The translations under genes and the position numbers were made by a program. DNA of 64,000 nt, from the NCBI RefSeq assembly GCF_000671395.1, contig NZ_AQQY01000005.1, positions 186,001-250,000 of the forward strand, written 5' to 3'. This DNA comes from Actibacterium atlanticum. GTDB taxonomy: Bacteria; Pseudomonadota; Alphaproteobacteria; Rhodobacterales; Rhodobacteraceae. Positions 27,515 through 36,650 of the stretch are shown piece by piece; the first letter of the stretch is position 1; each line of letters starts with the position of its first letter. The notes under the pieces were generated by a model that made no database searches, had not been told where the DNA came from, and worked only from the letters and a program-made list of their open reading frames with translations.

Positions 27515-28564
27515 GGCTCTGTTGCACAAATCGTTTGAAGTGCGAGCGTCCCCTTTCCCCGGACGGATTTATCCTACGGGCTCTGTGACGGGTATGCCAA
27601 GGGCTGTGTAGCAGTTGAGCACCGCTATCCTGATCTGGAGTTCCGCGACCTGTCGGTCGAAGTCCCTCGCCATGAGGCCTTGGCCAAGTAATTTGACGCA
27701 GTGCATTTTCGTCTCTGCGCGGCTGCGGCGGTGGTAGCGGGTCAACTTTCGCCAAAGCGCGCGGCCCAGATATTTGCAGGCCCTTACGGCTTCGTTTCTC
27801 GCCACAGCCCCTGCAGTGGTTGGTTTCCAAAGTTGGGCGTTTTTACGCGGTGGAATGATGGCGGTGGCCCCTCGAGCAGCGATTACGTTGTGGCATCTGC
27901 GCGTATCATAGGCTCCATCGGCGGTGACGGTGGCGATCTCTTGATCTGGGGAGATTTGCTCCAGCAAGTCAGGCAACGTCGGGGCGTCGCCGACATTGCT
28001 GCTCGTGATCTCGACCGCACGTATCTCCAGTGTTTCTTCGTCCATGCCGAGATGGAGCTTGCGCCAAAGGCGCTTCTTTGGCCCGCCATGCTTGCGGGCG
28101 TTCCACTCGCCTTCACCCTCGGCCTTGATCCCGGTCGCATCAATCAACAGATGCAGTGGCCCAGATCCGCCACGATAAGGGATGGCGACGTTGAGTGTCT
28201 TTTGACGGCGGCATAGGGTGCTGAAGTCTGGCACTTTCCAGTCGAGCCCAGCCAGCAACAATAAGCTTTCGACGAACCCGGTGGTCTGCCGAAGGGGCAT
28301 ACCGAATAGCACCTTCATCGTGAGACAGATTTGGATGGCTGCGTCGCTGAACTCAGGTTGCCGCCCGCGCCTGCCAGTCGGGGCCGCATGCCACGGCATC
28401 TCGGGATCAAACCAGATCGAAAGAGAACCGCGCTGCTTCAGTGCTGAATTATACGACCGCCAGTTCTTCGTCTTGTACTTCGTGGGGTACCAACTGCTCA
28501 TGGCTGCCAGCTACCACCATGGATTCAAACAGTGAATCCCTCATCCGATTTGTGCAACAAAGCC
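27515..28564 (-). mobile_element. IS5-family (IS903 group) insertion sequence
   Basis: The 1,050-base element has terminal inverted repeats GGCTCTGTTGCACAAATCG (27515) and, read inward from the right, GGCTTTGTTGCACAAATCG (28564), differing by one base. Size and termini match the IS903 group. The nine bases flanking each side (CTCTAAATC and GCAGGCAGC) are not duplicated, so the element has probably lost its original flank by deletion or recombination. Confidence 0.93.
27569..28501 (-). CDS. IS5-family transposase
   Basis: The 310-residue DDE transposase appears intact: first Asp in LLIDATGIKAEGEGEW, second in TVTADGAYDTRRCH, and Glu in YHRRSRAETKMHCVKLLGQ. Length and ends fit the IS903 group. 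It lies inside inverted repeats at 27515 and 28564. Confidence 0.93.
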   Translation of the reverse strand: MSSWYPTKYKTKNWRSYNSALKQRGSLSIWFDPEMPWHAAPTGRRGRQPEFSDAAIQICLTMKVLFGMPLRQTTGFVESLLLLAGLDWKVPDFSTLCRRQKTLNVAIPYRGGSGPLHLLIDATGIKAEGEGEWNARKHGGPKKRLWRKLHLGMDEETLEIRAVEITSSNVGDAPTLPDLLEQISPDQEIATVTADGAYDTRRCHNVIAARGATAIIPPRKNAQLWKPTTAGAVARNEAVRACKYLGRALWRKLTRYHRRSRAETKMHCVKLLGQGLMARDFDRQVAELQIRIAVLNCYTALGIPVTEPVG

Positions 28565-28762
28565 GCAGGCAGCCTTAAATCCGCTAAGGACCGGGAGCAG
28601 GCCGCTTTCCTGATCGAGGCGATGGCCGAGGACCGGCCCGATGATCTGTCGCTGGCCTATCATACTGCCATGGAGGTCGGACCGCGCTGGCGGGAGCATA
28701 TCGGCAACTCATTGAAACGGTTGCCTGAGACGCAGACGATTCTCGAGCGCCTCGACGCGTGA
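28565..28762 (+). pseudogene. 3' remnant of a GSU2403-like nucleotidyltransferase-fold gene cut by the IS
   Basis: The frame right of the IS encodes KSAKDREQAAFLIEAMAEDR followed by GPRWREHIGNSLKRLPE. This resembles the C-terminal end of GSU2403/NTP_transf_8 proteins (KD-x-QA-x-LIEAL...GP-x-W pattern). The N-terminal part is absent on the left side of the IS, so the rest of the gene was deleted. Any start codon used now would lie inside the IS end. Confidence 0.5.
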
Positions 28763-29104
28763 TGGTTTCGAAGATTTGATGGAACCCGCGATGAACCTTC
28801 AGCTAACACTGCGACTTGGTCCTGAGCCAGTGCTCATGGCTTCCCACTGCCCACCCACCTCAGGAGTGGCCCAGGATTGAATCTACGGACGAGGATGGGT
28901 CGCCATTTTGGCGGCTCCTGCCATGTTCTGGAGTCGGGGCCATTCGCGGCGAGATTTGAGGGAGGAAACTCCAAAACAGTCGATAGTCTCGAGGCCGAGG
29001 AACTGATCGCCCGCTGCCGAATTTGGGGGCGGCGGTCTACGCAATCAACATCTCCGCTATCGGATCGGGAGGTTTTTCTGCGTTGGTCGTCAGGACTCAG
29101 GCCG
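28763..29104. other. Gene-free stretch between the nucleotidyltransferase remnant and the IclR gene
   Basis: No gene is supported in these 342 bases. A plus-strand frame starting at 28877 overlaps the IclR gene end and has no recognisable content. The catabolic cluster begins at 29105. Confidence 0.5.
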
Positions 29105-29899
29105 TCAAATTTCCCAAATATATTTGGGGCAGCCGAGTTGGGTTGATATGCGCCCGGCAGCCTCGGAAACGGCCCGTACTTGCATTGGATCAGGCGGGGT
29201 TTCGATATACTGCGTCAGACTGACGATTGCGATCGTAGCGACTGTGTTCCCGTCTGCATCGAAAATCGGGCAAGACAACGCGTTGAGGCCTCGCATTGCT
29301 TCGCTGGGTGCAGTCGCCCAACGCTGATCGCGAACCGCGCTTATATGCGCCCCAAACTCATCTTGGTCTGTGATGGTGAACTCTGTGGAAGCGGGCAACT
29401 CTGAGGGGATCAGGGCGGCACGGTCTTGGTCAGACATTGACGCCAGCGCAACTTTGCCTTGTGCTGAATTGGTGAATCCGAGCAACGAACCGGGGCGAAC
29501 GCCCACTTCGATCTGCATGTTGCCGGCCAACGTATTGAGGATACGGATGCCGTCTTGTTCGACTTGTCCAAGGCTGACCGCATGTCCCGTTATGTCGCGA
29601 AGGACGCGCATGTGCGGCAGGGCCACAGATGACAGGTCAGCCGATCCAGATGCCGCCTTGCCCAAAGCGATCAATCGGGCACCGATTCGATAGCGTTCAG
29701 TTTCTTCGGATTGGGAGATATAGCCGAGCTTCACCAGCGTACGCAGATGCCGATAGATGCGGCTTTTGGTTGTTCCAAGGGCGTTCGCCAGGGCAGTAAC
29801 GCCAATCTCGGTGTCGGTTTCTGCCAAAGTTTCAAGCAGCTGCAAGGCAAGAGCCACGCTTTGTATCACATCTGATTTGTCGTCAATTTCCGAACTCAA
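29105..29899 (-). CDS. IclR family transcriptional regulator
   Basis: The 264-residue protein has an N-terminal winged helix (ALQLLETLAE...GVTALANALGTTKSRIYRHLRTL) and a C-terminal IclR effector domain ending with SLTQYIETPPDP. The start is TTG at 29899, with GAGGAG eight bases upstream. It is divergent from the catabolic cluster starting at 30112, and a long palindrome at 29989-30027 lies between. It very probably controls that cluster in response to the substrate or an intermediate. Confidence 0.88.
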   Translation of the reverse strand: MSSEIDDKSDVIQSVALALQLLETLAETDTEIGVTALANALGTTKSRIYRHLRTLVKLGYISQSEETERYRIGARLIALGKAASGSADLSSVALPHMRVLRDITGHAVSLGQVEQDGIRILNTLAGNMQIEVGVRPGSLLGFTNSAQGKVALASMSDQDRAALIPSELPASTEFTITDQDEFGAHISAVRDQRWATAPSEAMRGLNALSCPIFDADGNTVATIAIVSLTQYIETPPDPMQVRAVSEAAGRISTQLGCPKYIWEI

Positions 29900-29988
29900 T
29901 TGTCGTTCTCCTCATAAAACCGCCTGTGACAGAGGGGGCGAATTGCCTGTCGGTTACCACGCTTGACAGCAATCCCGATTAGATCATA

Positions 29989-30027
29989 TGTTTCGCATCT
30001 AGATACAGTGTATCGTCTAGCGAAACA
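29989..30027. promoter_or_regulatory. Long palindrome, probable IclR operator
   Basis: Arms TGTTTCGC and GCGAAACA (8 of 8 paired) flank an inner perfect repeat GATAC-AGT-GTATC centred at 30008. The dyad sits between the divergent IclR and cupin genes, where an IclR dimer of dimers would bind. Confidence 0.65.
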
Positions 30028-30048
30028 CTTTCAAGGGGGGAACGGCAA

Positions 30049-30108
30049 ATGTTCGACATAAACCAATGCAACCGCTCTCCTCTCTTCGACATCTCACGAG
30101 AGGAATGA
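30049..30108 (+). CDS. Possible 19-codon leader frame upstream of the bicupin gene
   Basis: An ATG with an excellent ribosome-binding site (AAGGGGGG) opens MFDINQCNRSPLFDISREE and stops at TGA. It lies in the same frame as the bicupin gene and ends three bases before its ATG at 30112. It may be a leader peptide coupling translation, or the true N terminus interrupted by one stop codon. Expression is not shown. Confidence 0.4.
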   Translation: MFDINQCNRSPLFDISREE

Positions 30109-30111
30109 GCG

Positions 30112-31020
30112 ATGTATGACAAGTCTGACCCGCGCTCCTCTTTGGCGCCCAAATCATCGACAAATGCGATGGCGCAAACCGGGCTGATCGCCGAGCAGCA
30201 AGAGGGGTACTTCTATGCCTCTGATCCGCAAGTCCTGACCGACGCCGGCAAAAGCTGGCTGCACCGCGGTCATAACTTTTTGGTCGCCTATTCCGAGGCA
30301 GCACGGGGCGCTACATTCGAACGCAAAGCGCAGATCGATGAATATGCCGTTATCCTGCCGAAGGTCGGCGCGGTGATCGAATGGAATGGAACGCGTCTGG
30401 ATGTTCCGGGCAACAGTCTTGTTTTTGTGCCACCCGGTGACAGCACGGTAACACTGCCCGAGGGCGGGGTTCTGGTGCGGCTCTTCTCGACCCAAAACAC
30501 CGATCTGGCTGAGGCCTGCGGCAACGCGCGGGCCTATGACACGCCCCGAACCCATATCCCACCTTTTCAACCGTGGCCGGAACCCAAGGGCGGTTGGAAA
30601 ATCCACGCCTACAGTCTGGATGTGCCGTCCGAAGAGGGCCGCTTCGGCCGCATTTTTCGATGCACCACGCTGATGATCAATGTGCTCGAGCCCTTTGAGG
30701 GGCCCCGCGACCCGTCAAAGATGTCACCGCATCACCACGACGATTTCGAACAGGGGTCATTGGCGTTGCAGGGTGGTTTTACCCACTATCTGCGATGGGC
30801 TTGGACCAGCGATATGGCAGATTGGCGCGAGGACAAGGCCGTCGAAATGACGTCGCCTTCGATGTTGGTGATTCCCCCTCCAGTCATCCACACCACTCGC
30901 GCAACAGGGGCAGGCTGCAATGAGCTTATCGACATTTTCAGTCCGCCCCGCATGGATTTCTCAATGAAGCCGGGCTGGGTCTTGAACGCCGACGATTACC
31001 CCATGCCAGGGGACACATAA
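30112..31020 (+). CDS. Bicupin-like metal-binding protein of the catabolic cluster
   Basis: The 302-residue protein has two beta-rich cupin-like halves. The second carries the metal motif SPHHHDDFEQGSLALQGG at about residues 205-222 and a later His in PPPVIHTTR near 260. The histidine-rich triplet resembles metal-binding cupin isomerases and dioxygenases. GAGAGGAAT precedes the ATG. It is the first main gene of the cluster, ahead of the TRAP genes. The reaction is unknown. Confidence 0.7.
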   Translation: MYDKSDPRSSLAPKSSTNAMAQTGLIAEQQEGYFYASDPQVLTDAGKSWLHRGHNFLVAYSEAARGATFERKAQIDEYAVILPKVGAVIEWNGTRLDVPGNSLVFVPPGDSTVTLPEGGVLVRLFSTQNTDLAEACGNARAYDTPRTHIPPFQPWPEPKGGWKIHAYSLDVPSEEGRFGRIFRCTTLMINVLEPFEGPRDPSKMSPHHHDDFEQGSLALQGGFTHYLRWAWTSDMADWREDKAVEMTSPSMLVIPPPVIHTTRATGAGCNELIDIFSPPRMDFSMKPGWVLNADDYPMPGDT

Positions 31021-31094
31021 CCAGACCAAACCGACATCGCCGGATAAATCCGGCGAGTAATCAGATATACTCGATCACTTGGGAGGAGAAACCG

Positions 31095-32087
31095 ATGATC
31101 ACCAGAAGAGCCATTTTACAGACTGGCGCAGCCGCTTTTTCCGCAACACTTGCCGCCCCCCATGTGGCGCGGGCTGCGGGCAAGTCCATGAAGATCGCTC
31201 ACGCTGCCAACGAAGTGCATCCGGGGCACAAGCTCGCCACGAGCTTTGCCGAAACGCTGGAAGAGCTGATGCCCGGCGCGTTTAATGTCACCATTTTCCC
31301 TAACCGTCAGTTGGGCGGGGACAAACAGCTTCTGGAAGGGACCGTGGCGGGTACGATGGATGTTACCGCCGTGTCCGGAGTTTTGATCCCGTTGGTGACA
31401 GGCCGTCAGGGCATGAACGCCTGGCAATTGCCTTTCCTTGTCCGGGACTACGACCATTTCGGCGAACTGGCTCTGGGAGAAGTCGGCCAGAAAATTCAGG
31501 ACGATCTGCGCGAAGCCGGTCTGGTCAGCCTGGCCACCGCCGACACCGGCCAGCGCCATTTCCTGTCTGTGAAAGACCCGGTGGCGTCGTTGGATGATCT
31601 GAGCGGTATGAAAACCCGTATTGTGCCTGTGCCATTGCATAAGCAGATCTGGGAAACGCTTGGCACCTCCCCTGTCGGTCTGCCTTATGGTGAAATCTAC
31701 GGCGCGCTGGAAACCGGTGTTCTGGATGCGGTGGAGATCAACGTCTCTTCGATGCTGGGCGAAAACCTGTGGGAGGTCGGCAAACACTTTACCCTGACCG
31801 GCCACTATCCCTGGCATATGACGACCATCATGTCGGACCGGTATTGGAACACGCTGAACGACGAAGAAAAGGCTGCCGTGACCGAAGCCGGTCGCCGGTC
31901 CGTCACCGCCACGCTGACCTATGCCAAGACCCAGGATGCCGAAGGACGCGAGACGCTCAAATCCAAAGGGGTCGAAGTGCTGGCGCTGACGGATCAGGAT
32001 GCGATGCGCGCCAAGGTGTCGGGCATGACCGCAGAGTGGGCGGCCAAGGATCCGCTGATTGCTGAACTGGTCGCCGCCGCTGGTTAA
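31095..32087 (+). CDS. TRAP transporter periplasmic solute-binding protein (DctP), catabolic cluster
   Basis: The 330-residue precursor begins MITRRAILQTGAAAFSATLA, a twin-arginine-like signal, followed by a DctP-type domain (HAANEVHPGHKLATSFAETLEELMPGAF...NRQLGGDKQ). Residues LDDLSGMKTRIVPVPLHKQ lie where the carboxylate-binding arginine sits in the family. GGGAGG precedes the start. It delivers the unknown carboxylate of this cluster to the two permease subunits encoded next. Confidence 0.92.
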   Translation: MITRRAILQTGAAAFSATLAAPHVARAAGKSMKIAHAANEVHPGHKLATSFAETLEELMPGAFNVTIFPNRQLGGDKQLLEGTVAGTMDVTAVSGVLIPLVTGRQGMNAWQLPFLVRDYDHFGELALGEVGQKIQDDLREAGLVSLATADTGQRHFLSVKDPVASLDDLSGMKTRIVPVPLHKQIWETLGTSPVGLPYGEIYGALETGVLDAVEINVSSMLGENLWEVGKHFTLTGHYPWHMTTIMSDRYWNTLNDEEKAAVTEAGRRSVTATLTYAKTQDAEGRETLKSKGVEVLALTDQDAMRAKVSGMTAEWAAKDPLIAELVAAAG

Positions 32088-32147
32088 TCGCCGCAGCCCA
32101 CGCCTCTCGCGGCCTGAAATCGCGGGGGCACAACCAGAAAGGCAGTC

Positions 32148-32717
32148 ATGACATCTGTGTCCCACCCCCCGTGGATCATCCGCGCCTATGTCCGCACCGT
32201 GCGCGTATTGGCGGGCCTGTGCATGGCACTGATCGTGGGTATCATGATCGCACAGGTCTTTGCCCGTTATGTGATCGGTGACTCGCTGATCTGGGCCGAA
32301 GAACTGTGCCGCTATCTGTTGATCTGGCAAACCTTTCTGGTTCTGGGACTGGCCTATTCCCGCGGTGAATTTGTGTCGCTGGATTTCCTTCCCGCGCAAC
32401 TGCCCCCGCGCGGGAAGTGGTTGCTCAGTGCCGTGATGGCGGTGCCGATCCTGTTCTTTCAGGGGCTGATGGCGTGGCACGGCTACGACTTTGCCTCACG
32501 CTTTGATCGCCAGACCATTCCGGCGTTGGATTTCATCTGGGAGTCCCTTACGGGCGCACCCTTGGGGCTGTCGATCCGCTGGGTCTATGTTTCGGTCACC
32601 GTTGGCCTGTCGCTGATGGCCCTGCATGTCGTTGCGGATTTGGTCGCGCGGTTTCGACCCGAATTCCTGAACAACACATTACGTGACGGCCCTGCCCCGT
32701 CTGAAGGGACGTCTTGA
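32148..32717 (+). CDS. TRAP transporter small permease (DctQ), catabolic cluster
   Basis: The 189-residue protein has four predicted membrane helices and the DctQ block VFARYVIGDSLIWAEELCRYLLIW. It overlaps the large-permease gene by four bases. Together they form the membrane channel fed by the upstream binding protein. Confidence 0.91.
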   Translation: MTSVSHPPWIIRAYVRTVRVLAGLCMALIVGIMIAQVFARYVIGDSLIWAEELCRYLLIWQTFLVLGLAYSRGEFVSLDFLPAQLPPRGKWLLSAVMAVPILFFQGLMAWHGYDFASRFDRQTIPALDFIWESLTGAPLGLSIRWVYVSVTVGLSLMALHVVADLVARFRPEFLNNTLRDGPAPSEGTS

Positions 32718-33988
32718 TGAGCAGTTTCTTTCTGGTTTTCGCGGGTCTGTTGGCCAGTGGCATCCCCATCGCGCTGGCGCTGGGGATTGGCGGCACAGCC
32801 TATCTCTATCTGTCGGGCAACGGCATGATGGCCTTGATGTTGCCGCAGCGGATGATCGCGGGCATTGATCAGTTTGTCCTGCTGACCATTCCGCTGTTCC
32901 TGTTGGCCGGGTCGCTGATGAACGTAGGCGGTGTCACCGACCGGATCGTCAATTTTGCCCGCGCCATGGTGGGGCATCGGCGCGGCGGAATGTCCTCTGT
33001 ATCGATCCTGTCGTCGGGCTTCTTTGCAGGCATATCCGGCAGCGCCACGGCCGAGGCCTCGGCGCTTGGCACCATCCTGATCCCCACCATGTCGAAACAA
33101 GGTATGCCTTCGGCCTACGCCGCCGCGCTGATCGCTGTCAGCTCGGTCATGGGGCCGATCATTCCGCCTTCGATTACCATGATCATCTATGGCGTTCTCT
33201 CCGGGGCGTCGATTGGCCAGCTCTTTCTGGCCGGTGTAGTGCCCGGCATCGCAATTGCCACGGGCCTGCTGATCTATGCAAGCTGGCGTGCGCGGCGCGA
33301 CGGCTTTCCAGTGACCGAAAAAATGGGTCTGGCCGAAAGGCTGGCCGCCACCCGGCGCACGCTGCCTGCCCTGATCCTGCCCCTGATCATTCTGGTCGGG
33401 ATCAAGGCTGGCATCTTTACCCCAACCGAGGCCGCCGCCGTCGCCGTCGCATATGCGCTGGTCATCGGGTTTATCTACAGAGATCTGACCATCGAACGCG
33501 TCTGGAACGCGCTGATTGCCACGGCGCTGGTCTCTGCTTCGATCCTGTTCATCACTTCCATGGCCAGCATCGTGTCTTTCGTCTTCACGCTCGAACAGGT
33601 CCCGACCCTGATTGCCAACGCCATGCTGCAGATCACCGAGAACCCGTGGATGATCCTGCTGCTGCTCAACATTTTTCTTCTGGTCCTGGGCATGTTCCTC
33701 GAACCGATCTCGATCCTGATCCTGACCATGCCGATCCTGCTGAAAATGCAGGCCCTGATCGGCATGGACCCGGTGCAGTTCGGCACGGTCGTGGTGCTCA
33801 ATGTGGTGATCGGTATGGCCACCCCCCCGGTGGGAATATTACTTTTCATCGCCTCGGCCATTTCCGGCGAACCCGTCACGCGTGTCATCCGTGAGGCGCT
33901 CCCGCTTGTGGGTATCTGTCTCGGTGTTCTGGCATTGATCGCGCTGGTGCCGCAACTCACGCTGTTCATTCCCCGCGCGCTGTTCTGA
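32714..33988 (+). CDS. TRAP transporter large permease (DctM), catabolic cluster
   Basis: The 424-residue membrane protein has the DctM layout, with ISGSATAEASALGTILIPTM and IIPPSITMIIYGVLSGASIGQ as clear family blocks. It is followed eight bases later by the BKACE gene, so transport and catabolism are one transcription unit. Confidence 0.93.
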   Translation: MMSSFFLVFAGLLASGIPIALALGIGGTAYLYLSGNGMMALMLPQRMIAGIDQFVLLTIPLFLLAGSLMNVGGVTDRIVNFARAMVGHRRGGMSSVSILSSGFFAGISGSATAEASALGTILIPTMSKQGMPSAYAAALIAVSSVMGPIIPPSITMIIYGVLSGASIGQLFLAGVVPGIAIATGLLIYASWRARRDGFPVTEKMGLAERLAATRRTLPALILPLIILVGIKAGIFTPTEAAAVAVAYALVIGFIYRDLTIERVWNALIATALVSASILFITSMASIVSFVFTLEQVPTLIANAMLQITENPWMILLLLNIFLLVLGMFLEPISILILTMPILLKMQALIGMDPVQFGTVVVLNVVIGMATPPVGILLFIASAISGEPVTRVIREALPLVGICLGVLALIALVPQLTLFIPRALF

Positions 33989-33996
33989 GAGCCGAT

Positions 33997-34926
33997 ATGA
34001 CCAAACCCAAAATCATCATAACCTGCGCCGTCACCGGCGGTATTCACACACCGTCCATGTCGCCCCATTTGCCGATCACGGCAGAAGAGATCGCCACTGC
34101 CGCGCTGGAAGCGCGCGAGGCCGGGGCAGCGATTGTCCACCTGCATGCGCGTGACCCGGAAACCGGGCGCCCGGACCAATCGCCTGATCGGTTCGAACCC
34201 TTTTTGAAGGTGATCAAGCAACGCTCAGACGTGGTGATCAACATCACCACCGGTGGCTCGCCTCAGATGAGCGTGGAAGAGCGCCTGCGGCCCGCTGCAA
34301 CCTTCCAGCCCGAGATCGCGTCGCTGAACATGGGCACGATGAACTTTGGCTTCTACCCCATTCTCGACAAGATTGAGGACTTCAAGTTCGATTGGGAAGA
34401 AGACTTTATCGAAGGCTCACGGTCACGAATTTTCCACAACAGCTTTGCCGAAATCGAACATGTGCTCAGGACCTGTTCGGCCAGCGGCACACGGTTCGAG
34501 GTGGAATGCTATGATATCGGCCATCTCTATACGCTGCATCACTTTGTCGGGCGGGGCCTGATCGAACCGCCGTTCTTTGTGCAAAGCGTCTTTGGCATTC
34601 TGGGCGGCATTGGCGCGCATCCCGAGGATGTCGCCCATATGCGCCGCACGGCGGATCGGCTGTTTGGCGATGACTATCACTGGTCGGTTCTCGGTGCCGG
34701 GCGGCACCAGATGCCAGTCGCGCTGCAATCGCTGTTGCTGGGCGGCAATATGCGGGTCGGACTTGAGGATTCGCTTTTTGCCAATCGCGGAGAACTGGCC
34801 ACAAGCAACGCCCAACAGGTGCGCATCGCCCGCGAGCTGGCCGAAAGTCTGGGCTTTGAGATCGCAACGCCGGACGAGGCGCGCGCCATGCTCAACCTCA
34901 AGGGTGCTGATCGGGTGGAGTTCTAG
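33997..34926 (+). CDS. BKACE family enzyme (3-keto-5-aminohexanoate cleavage-type)
   Basis: The 309-residue TIM-barrel protein has the BKACE zinc motif HLHARDPETG (His48, His50), then NITTGGSPQMSVEERL and ASLNMGTMNFGFYP. Members condense a beta-keto acid with acetyl-CoA to give acetoacetate and a new CoA ester. The substrate cannot be read from sequence; context suggests a dicarboxylate or hydroxylated keto acid. It is located between TRAP and reductase genes. Confidence 0.88.
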   Translation: MTKPKIIITCAVTGGIHTPSMSPHLPITAEEIATAALEAREAGAAIVHLHARDPETGRPDQSPDRFEPFLKVIKQRSDVVINITTGGSPQMSVEERLRPAATFQPEIASLNMGTMNFGFYPILDKIEDFKFDWEEDFIEGSRSRIFHNSFAEIEHVLRTCSASGTRFEVECYDIGHLYTLHHFVGRGLIEPPFFVQSVFGILGGIGAHPEDVAHMRRTADRLFGDDYHWSVLGAGRHQMPVALQSLLLGGNMRVGLEDSLFANRGELATSNAQQVRIARELAESLGFEIATPDEARAMLNLKGADRVEF

Positions 34927-34929
34927 ACC

Positions 34930-35658
34930 ATGTGCGACAATCGCAACATTCTGATTGTCGTGGCCCATCCCGCGCCGGGTTCATTCAATCACGCGCTGGT
35001 TGGCGCCATGGCCGATGGGCTGCGAGGGGCTGGGCATCGGGTGACGGTGTCCGACCTGGCCGCCGAGGGATTCCGCGCCGATATTGGCCGTCACGACATG
35101 CGGGACATGGCCGACCAGGACCAGTTTCATATTCAGGCCGCACAGGCCCATGCGGCGCGCCATGACGGCTTTGCCGCCGATATCGCGCGGGAACAGGCGC
35201 GCGTGGCCGAAGCCGACAATCTGATCCTGCAATTTCCGCTGTGGTGGGGCGGTCCGCCCGCACTGATGAAAGGCTGGATTGACCGGGTGCTGAGCTATGG
35301 TTTTGCCTATGTCGACGGGCGGCGCTTTGACACCGGCCTGTTCCGCGGGCGGCGCGCCATGATCAGTGTCACCACAGGCGGCACGCCCGAGAGGTTTTCC
35401 GAGGGCGGGGCCTATGGGCCGATTGGCCCGCTTTTGATGCCAATCCGCAAACTGGCGCTGGAATATATGGGCTTTGACGTGGCCGAGCCGGTTGTCAGCT
35501 ATGGCGTGCCGCGCACCGATGACACCGCACGCCAGGCCTATTTGTCTGCCGCAACCCAGGCCGCGCTGACCCAGGCCGAACAGCCCTGCGAGCGCAGCGA
35601 TGCATGGCGCACCGCCCTTGACAGTGTCCCTGAAGAAGCCTGGTCACGCAAAGGATGA
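34930..35658 (+). CDS. NAD(P)H-dependent oxidoreductase, flavodoxin-like fold
   Basis: The 242-residue protein matches the NQO1/MdaB-type quinone reductase fold: VVAHPAPGSFNHAL (FMN phosphate loop), FPLWWGGPPALMKGWIDRVL and VTTGGTPERFSEGGAYGPIG. It starts three bases after the BKACE stop. It may reduce a quinone-like or enone intermediate of the pathway. Confidence 0.85.
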   Translation: MCDNRNILIVVAHPAPGSFNHALVGAMADGLRGAGHRVTVSDLAAEGFRADIGRHDMRDMADQDQFHIQAAQAHAARHDGFAADIAREQARVAEADNLILQFPLWWGGPPALMKGWIDRVLSYGFAYVDGRRFDTGLFRGRRAMISVTTGGTPERFSEGGAYGPIGPLLMPIRKLALEYMGFDVAEPVVSYGVPRTDDTARQAYLSAATQAALTQAEQPCERSDAWRTALDSVPEEAWSRKG

Positions 35659-35704
35659 GACCAGCCCAAAGCATATCGAACCCCACGGAAAAGGAGGCCC
35701 TGAC

Positions 35705-36640
35705 ATGAGCGAGCCAGATAAGAGCGAAGTCGAACAGATCGAAATCAACGAAGCCGCGCGCATTGCCGAGCTCCTCAAGGGCACGGTTGATCCACATGTG
35801 CATTCCGGCCCCTCTATCGCGCCACGCGCGGTCGACCATCTGGAACTGGCGCGCATCTATTCAGAGAACGGCTTTGCCGCCATGGTTACCAAGGATCACG
35901 ACTATTCCGGCGTGATCTGTGCGCGGATGATTGCGGATCATTTTCCTGACCTCAAAACCAAGGTGTTTTCGGGAATCGTGCTGAATAACGTGGTAGGTGG
36001 CATCAACCCCCATGCGGTTGAACATACTGGCGCGATGGGCGGGCGGATCGTCTGGCTTCCGACACTGGCCGCCGAAAACCACCTGGAATGGGAAAAATCC
36101 TCGGGCTGGGCGCATCCGGCCTCGACACTGAAAATCCGCCAGGCTTCACCGGTGCCTCTCTTTGAAAACGGCAAGCTGCGGCCCGAAGTTCTTGACCTTC
36201 TGGATGTGATGGCCGCCACCGGCATGGCGCTTGCCAGCGGCCATATCCATGTCTCGGAAACCAAGGCCGTCTTTGCCGAAGCGCGCAATCGCGGGGTTGA
36301 GCGGCTGATCTTTACCCATCCCGAGGACATCGTTGGCGCCTCAATGGAGGACACCAAGGAAATCGCCGATATGGGCGCTTATGTTGAACACTCGCTTGCA
36401 TTCTTTCTCGAAGGGTCCAAGTTCAGGACCCGCACCAATGACGAGCTGCGTGCCTTTATCGATCTGGTCGGGGCGGAACGGACAATTCTGTGCTCGGATC
36501 TGGGACAGGTCGGGACGCTTGCGCCGTTCCAAGGGTTCCAGCGCGGGGTTGCGACCTGCCTTGCGCTCGGCTGTTCGGATGATGAAATCCGTCAGATGAT
36601 GGCCAGCAACGCCGCCGATGTCATCGGCTTGAACAACTGA
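35705..36640 (+). CDS. DUF6282 family, amidohydrolase-like protein
   Basis: The 311-residue protein has an N-terminal metal motif DPHVHSGPSIAPR (His31, His33), then KDHDYSG, ASGHIHVSE and LIFTHPED, each consistent with metal ligands of a TIM-barrel hydrolase. ATG 35705 is chosen because AAAAGGAGG lies just upstream; the longer frame overlaps the reductase gene. DUF6282 has no settled function. It probably hydrolyses a ring or amide/lactone bond of the imported compound. Confidence 0.78.
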   Translation: MSEPDKSEVEQIEINEAARIAELLKGTVDPHVHSGPSIAPRAVDHLELARIYSENGFAAMVTKDHDYSGVICARMIADHFPDLKTKVFSGIVLNNVVGGINPHAVEHTGAMGGRIVWLPTLAAENHLEWEKSSGWAHPASTLKIRQASPVPLFENGKLRPEVLDLLDVMAATGMALASGHIHVSETKAVFAEARNRGVERLIFTHPEDIVGASMEDTKEIADMGAYVEHSLAFFLEGSKFRTRTNDELRAFIDLVGAERTILCSDLGQVGTLAPFQGFQRGVATCLALGCSDDEIRQMMASNAADVIGLNN

Positions 36641-36650
36641 GGAGGCAAAG

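Noticed and set aside
27506-28573. Target-site duplication around the IS5-family element
   Set aside because: The nine bases on the left (CTCTAAATC) and right (GCAGGCAGC) differ, so no duplication is claimed.
31116-32480. Long minus-strand open frame opposite the TRAP binding-protein gene
   Set aside because: The plus strand encodes a clear DctP protein and DctQ; the opposite frame has no family signature and repeats His/Gln/Arg-rich shadow composition.
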